From DATGEP01 sp035310125 (GTDB lineage: Bacteria > Chloroflexota > Ktedonobacteria > Ktedonobacterales > JADMIN01): a DNA stretch of 33,244 nucleotides. The notes under the pieces are model-generated. The model was not told where the DNA came from. It saw nothing but the letters and a program-made list of their open reading frames with translations, and did not search any database. Shown in pieces: positions 30,456-33,244 of the stretch; position 1 is the first letter of the stretch; each line of letters starts with the position of its first letter. Position numbers and translations under genes: made by a program. The stretch is from assembly GCA_035310125.1 (NCBI GenBank), contig DATGEP010000085.1, positions 1-33,244 of the forward strand, read 5' to 3'.

Positions 30456-31703
30456 ATGCAGCCGCTGACCCCAACGCCACCTGGACCGCCGGGGCGGCCT
30501 GACCTTCCCACGGTGCCGGTGCTGCCGCCGGCACGCCGCCCGGTGCGGCCTGATACCGCTCGCTGGCTGCTGTGGGGCGCCCTCACGATCTTCGCGCTGG
30601 TTGTCGCGAGTGGCGTCTCGGCGGCACACGCCGGGCTCCATGTCCATCTCTTTGATGCGCTCTTCGCGCCCACGCCGGCGTTTCTCTGGTGGCTCGCGGT
30701 TGTCGTGGCGGCGCTGACGCTTCCACTGATTTTCTCGTCGCGGCTGCGCGTCTGGTTCGGGCCGGGTTTTCTGGTGCGGCCGCTGCGTTTCCCGATTCCC
30801 GGGGCGTTGGCGCTCGTCGCGGGAGGGTTGCTCACGCTGGCGGCGGCGGCGTTGCTGGACGGTGTCTGGCTCACGGGACGGAGCGCCTTTGAGACAGCGT
30901 GGTCGCTGCCCGCCGCGCTGGCAAGCTGGGCGATTCTCGTGATTGTACTTGGCTTCATCGCGTGCCGCCTGGCGCTGATCCCGCTCAAGCCGCTGCGCTG
31001 GTACAGCGCCGTGGTACTCGGCTGGCTGGCGTTGGAGTTCTCGTTTGGGCCGCTCACGGGTCCACTGGGCGCTAATGCCGCGCCCGCGGTGCTGGTCGCG
31101 GCGCGCGCTATCGCGGGCCTGCTCGCCGATCCGGCGGTGCAGCATGTGTACCGCATCTACTTCGGACTGGACATTACGCGCACCAACCCGCTTTTTCTGC
31201 TGTTCGCGGCGTTTTGGGCCGGCGCCGGACTCGCGCTGCTCCGCGCGCTCGACGAGCGCGCCTGGGTGTTGCTGACCACGACGGCGCTGTGGAGCGCGCT
31301 GGCGCTGTATGTGGCGATCGGAGACGTGACGACGCTCGACCATTTGCTGAACACGACGCTTCTTCGCGACGCGCGCACGTGGGCGGTTGTGCCGCTGTTT
31401 TTCGCCGCCGCGCTGTTCGTGATTCTCGACAAGCTGGGTCTGCCGGAGCGAGCCTCGTGGGCGCTCGCGGGGCTACTTTTCGGCGTGCTCGTGTTCGGCA
31501 CGTGGGGCGCTGGGCCGGTTTACTTTCTGATGGTGCTGCTGGCGCCCGTCGTCCTACCGTTCGGGGTCGAGGCTGGCCGGTACGTCGCGCGTGTCCTCAG
31601 CGAGCCGACCGCTATGCGCGTGGGCGCGCTGCTGCTTGGCGCGGTCCTCATTCCGGTCGCCTTCGGTGTGCTGGATCTCACGCTGCAACATGCGGTGCGA
31701 TAG
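30456..31703 (+). CDS. Large multi-pass membrane protein
   Basis: Function unknown. The 415 residues comprise a proline-rich cytoplasmic N-terminus (1-35, with PTPPGPPGRPDLP) and about eleven hydrophobic helices (beginning at about 37 and ending near 408) separated by short loops. Loop pieces such as FGLDITRTNPLFL and GDVTTLDHLLNTTLLRDART may face outside. No transporter or enzyme motif is recognised. The start at 30456 has AAAGGAG (30444-30450) 5 bases upstream; the longer frame to 30300 translates the dispersed repeat and is rejected. It ends 65 bases from the convergent HTH gene. Confidence 0.82.
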   Translation: MQPLTPTPPGPPGRPDLPTVPVLPPARRPVRPDTARWLLWGALTIFALVVASGVSAAHAGLHVHLFDALFAPTPAFLWWLAVVVAALTLPLIFSSRLRVWFGPGFLVRPLRFPIPGALALVAGGLLTLAAAALLDGVWLTGRSAFETAWSLPAALASWAILVIVLGFIACRLALIPLKPLRWYSAVVLGWLALEFSFGPLTGPLGANAAPAVLVAARAIAGLLADPAVQHVYRIYFGLDITRTNPLFLLFAAFWAGAGLALLRALDERAWVLLTTTALWSALALYVAIGDVTTLDHLLNTTLLRDARTWAVVPLFFAAALFVILDKLGLPERASWALAGLLFGVLVFGTWGAGPVYFLMVLLAPVVLPFGVEAGRYVARVLSEPTAMRVGALLLGAVLIPVAFGVLDLTLQHAVR

Positions 31704-31768
31704 GCGGGAGTAGCGGGCTGAGTGGCGTGGTATTCGGTTGTCAAGGTGCATGAAGGTGGGAGGCTCGC

Positions 31769-32626
31769 TCACATCATCCAGGGGTGTGGAACCGCACCTC
31801 CGGCCCTTCTCCTCGCAGGAGAGGGGAGGGAGGCAGAGGCGGTTGCCGATTTTGCCGGAATTCGAGATGTAACCATGGAGCGGCGCGGAGGGGGCAACGG
31901 AGTGTCAGTGACAGAGGTGGCTGCCGTTTCTGCCGGAATCTCAGATTCAGTTGCCGTTTCTGCCGGAATTTGAGAATCGGACGCAGAGGCGGTTGCCGTT
32001 TCTGCCGGAATCTCAGATTCGGGGACGGTTTCGGGGGTGAGGAGGTCGAGGGTGGCGCGGGAGTAGAGGCCAAGGAGGCGGTTGGTTTCTTTGTTGGCCT
32101 GCAAGATGAGGCTGAGGTAGCGGGGGGCGGGCGTGCTGGCGGGTAGGTGCGGCGGACGGAGAGCCGTGGAGATACGGGCGGTGGTGGCCGAAGAGGCAGC
32201 CTGTTCGCCGGAGGGGGCGGCGGGCGATTGGGTGCTGTCATGGTGGGCATCAGGCCGGAGATCGGGGCGAGTGGGCAGATAGGCGGCCAGACAGACATCG
32301 AGGAGGGCGGCGCGGGTGGCCGTTTCGCGCTCGAACTGCTGCCAGGCGGTGGCGGTGAGCTGGTGCTGGCGCTCAACGGCGAGCAGGAGCTGTTCGCGGC
32401 GGGTGTGCTGATGCTCGTCTTTGAGGTCGGCGAGGGCGGCGGCGATCCAGGCGCGGATGGTGCGCGCGGAGACGCCCAGCTCGGCGGCGATGGCGGGAGA
32501 GCGCAAGCCCTGGCAATGGAGGGTGAAGGCTTGCTCACGCAAGGGGATGGGGTGGGCGGTGTGGGGCAGATGGGCGGGCGCGGGGAAGGGGATGCCGGCG
32601 GCGGACCTGGCAGAGGCGGCGGACAT
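31769..32626 (-). CDS. HTH-domain protein with internal repeats
   Basis: Predicted DNA-binding protein of unknown target, 285 residues. The N-terminal part carries a homeodomain-like helix-turn-helix, LREQAFTLHCQGLRSPAIAAELGVSARTIRAWI (29-61), resembling HTH units of terminase small subunits and transposase N-termini. Helices rich in Gln, Glu and Arg follow (62-118) and then YLSLILQANKETNRLLGLYSR (170-190). The rest is Pro/Thr/Ala/Ser-rich and includes four variants of SEIPAETAT (205-261). The ATG at 32626 has AAAGGAG 8 bases upstream, and upstream codons translate dispersed repeats, so the start is secure. Both flanks carry dispersed repeats. No catalytic transposase domain is present. Confidence 0.78.
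   Translation of the reverse strand: MSAASARSAAGIPFPAPAHLPHTAHPIPLREQAFTLHCQGLRSPAIAAELGVSARTIRAWIAAALADLKDEHQHTRREQLLLAVERQHQLTATAWQQFERETATRAALLDVCLAAYLPTRPDLRPDAHHDSTQSPAAPSGEQAASSATTARISTALRPPHLPASTPAPRYLSLILQANKETNRLLGLYSRATLDLLTPETVPESEIPAETATASASDSQIPAETATESEIPAETAATSVTDTPLPPPRRSMVTSRIPAKSATASASLPSPARRRAGGAVPHPWMM
31795..31830. repeat. Dispersed repeat, family B, at the 3' end of the HTH gene
   Basis: CACCTCCGGCCC then TTCTCCTCGCAGGAGAGGGG matches the family at 9597 (opposite orientation) and 28121. It forms the last dozen codons of the HTH gene. Confidence 0.6.
31846..32020 (-). repeat. Four-copy in-frame repeat in the HTH gene
   Basis: The + strand core TTGCCGTTTCTGCCGGAAT recurs with GCCGGAA at 31854, 31932, 31962 and 32004. 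The spacings of 78, 30 and 42 are all multiples of three. Copies b and d continue with CTCAGATTC. It codes for SEIPAETAT-like units. Confidence 0.85.
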
Positions 32627-32647
32627 AGCGGGTGCTCCTTTCGGGAA

Positions 32648-32722
32648 CCTCACCCCCTGCCCCTCTTCGTACGCAAAGGGAGTGAGCGGCGAGGTGAGTG
32701 GGCGTCCACCGGACGCCCCTAC
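32648..32722. repeat. Adjacent family-B-like and family-A repeats upstream of the HTH gene
   Basis: A family-B-like element (32648-32698) starts CCTCACCCCCTGCCCCTC and ends GAGGTGAG. The family-A element (32700-32722) reads GGGCGTCCACCGG then ACGCCCCTAC, very like the copy at 9551. The B-next-to-A arrangement also occurs at 9551-9633. Confidence 0.65.
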
Positions 32723-32800
32723 GGGCGGCTGCGGGTCGGGCGGCGCATGGTCTGGAGTCGCGGCCATCATGATTTTTTCCCATGTGTGGCGGGCCGGGAC

Positions 32801-32824
32801 GGGCGCGGCAGGCGGCGCCCCTAC
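32801..32824. repeat. Dispersed repeat, family A
   Basis: GGGCGCGGCAGG followed by CGGCGCCCCTAC, close to the copies at 30332 and 9474. Confidence 0.7.
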
Positions 32825-32830
32825 GTCCAC

Positions 32831-33244
32831 AGCTACGGGAAGCCGGCACGTGGGAGGCCGTGGGATGGCCGCGGCGCATGGTCATGCTCGCGACAATTAC
32901 CGGGTGCGGGGCGGCAATGTGCGGGCGGGACGGTCATTGGGGGTAGTGTAGGACACGGCGGGGGGCGGCGATACGGACAGGGACGGTCAAGGACGGTCAG
33001 GGACGGACACGAGTTTTTTGCGGCGAGGGATGGGGGTATGTAGTATGTACCTACTGATGACTGCACAGATATCTAAACCGTGCAGTGTCGCAGGGCAGGC
33101 ACTCTTGCCGTCGGCCTACGGATAGGAATGGTGGCACCACCGGTGCGCGTTCGTGGCGATATGCAGTAGGAGCGAAACAGAGGGAGAACGGCAACCTCGC
33201 CGCGGCCCCAGCAAGCCGCAGCAAATGGGATGCCGAAGTCATCT
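32831..33244. other. Window end: no gene recognised; tandem repeat and possible promoter
   Basis: Open frames here show no family resemblance. About 3.5 copies of a 10-base unit GGACGGTCAR lie at 32974-33010. A possible promoter reading rightward, TTGCGG (33018-33023), 17 bases, TAGTAT (33041-33046), lies next to them. CTGCAC (33061-33066) and GTGCAG (33080-33085) could form a small hairpin in the leader. Confidence 0.5.

Noticed and set aside
31769..32626. HTH gene as a transposase or phage terminase
   Set aside because: Only an N-terminal HTH is seen; no DDE, HUH or nuclease domain, no terminal inverted repeats around the gene and no phage neighbours.
1..33244. parS sites for ParB
   Set aside because: I scanned by eye for TGTTTCACGTGAAACA-like 16-mers, especially near parAB, and saw none. 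A computer scan would be needed to be sure.
1..33244. tRNA, rRNA, riboswitch or CRISPR array
   Set aside because: No T-loop-like GTTCRANNC with matching acceptor arms, no long conserved rRNA text and no regular spacer-repeat array was visible. The repeats present are dispersed or in-frame, not CRISPR-like.

Overview
This is a GC-rich (roughly 60% or more) bacterial chromosome segment of housekeeping character. It has no phage, insertion sequence, tRNA, rRNA or CRISPR array that I can recognise. Several features fit Chloroflexota (my inference, moderate confidence): an FdxA-type 7Fe ferredoxin, a GTP-type PEP carboxykinase, a SufU-type scaffold, a TldD/TldE pair, an mraZ-rsmH start of a dcw cluster, and short dispersed palindromes of the GGGCG...GCGCCCCTAC and CTCACC...CTCTCC types. 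I cannot assign a class.

Layout. 1-1.7 kb: cyclophilin peptidyl-prolyl isomerase and a calcineurin-like phosphoesterase. 1.8-6.9 kb: parA-parB followed by four small multi-pass membrane proteins that I read as diverged tandem paralogs. A strong hairpin at 6.94 kb separates them from the convergent pyruvate (or acetoin) dehydrogenase operon on the minus strand (E1-alpha, E1-beta, E2; 10.7 down to 7.0 kb). 11.1-15.6 kb: ferredoxin (+), then secG, an UPF0104 membrane protein, PEP carboxykinase and a CsbD-like protein (all minus). 15.9-19.6 kb: tldD, tldE/pmbA and an unusual family-4-like uracil-DNA glycosylase (+). 19.7-22.2 kb: a two-gene envelope-polysaccharide unit (GT-C-like protein and acyltransferase 3, minus). 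22.5-23.6 kb: GNAT acetyltransferase and SufU (minus). 23.8-26.3 kb: aldehyde dehydrogenase and EamA transporter (+). 26.4-28.8 kb: a regulatory region with DnaA-box-like sites and three 10-bp-phased TGGGG repeats, then mraZ, rsmH and an unknown soluble protein where ftsL is often found. 29.1-31.7 kb: a small lipoprotein, a secreted coiled-coil protein and a large membrane protein. 31.8-32.6 kb: an HTH protein with an internal repeat array, bracketed by dispersed repeats. The last 600 bases hold repeats and a possible outward promoter but no convincing gene.

How the genes connect: the dehydrogenase makes acetyl-CoA, PEP carboxykinase links oxaloacetate to PEP, and ferredoxin and SufU serve redox and Fe-S chemistry. 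parAB, mraZ and rsmH tie chromosome segregation to division and ribosome maturation. The most interesting points are the parAB-linked membrane-protein family, the mraZ control region with DnaA-like boxes, the glycosylase with altered active-site and Fe-S ligand positions plus a clamp-binding-like tail, and the HTH protein embedded in repeats. Starts were chosen from Shine-Dalgarno (SD) spacing and family alignment from memory. No database search was possible.
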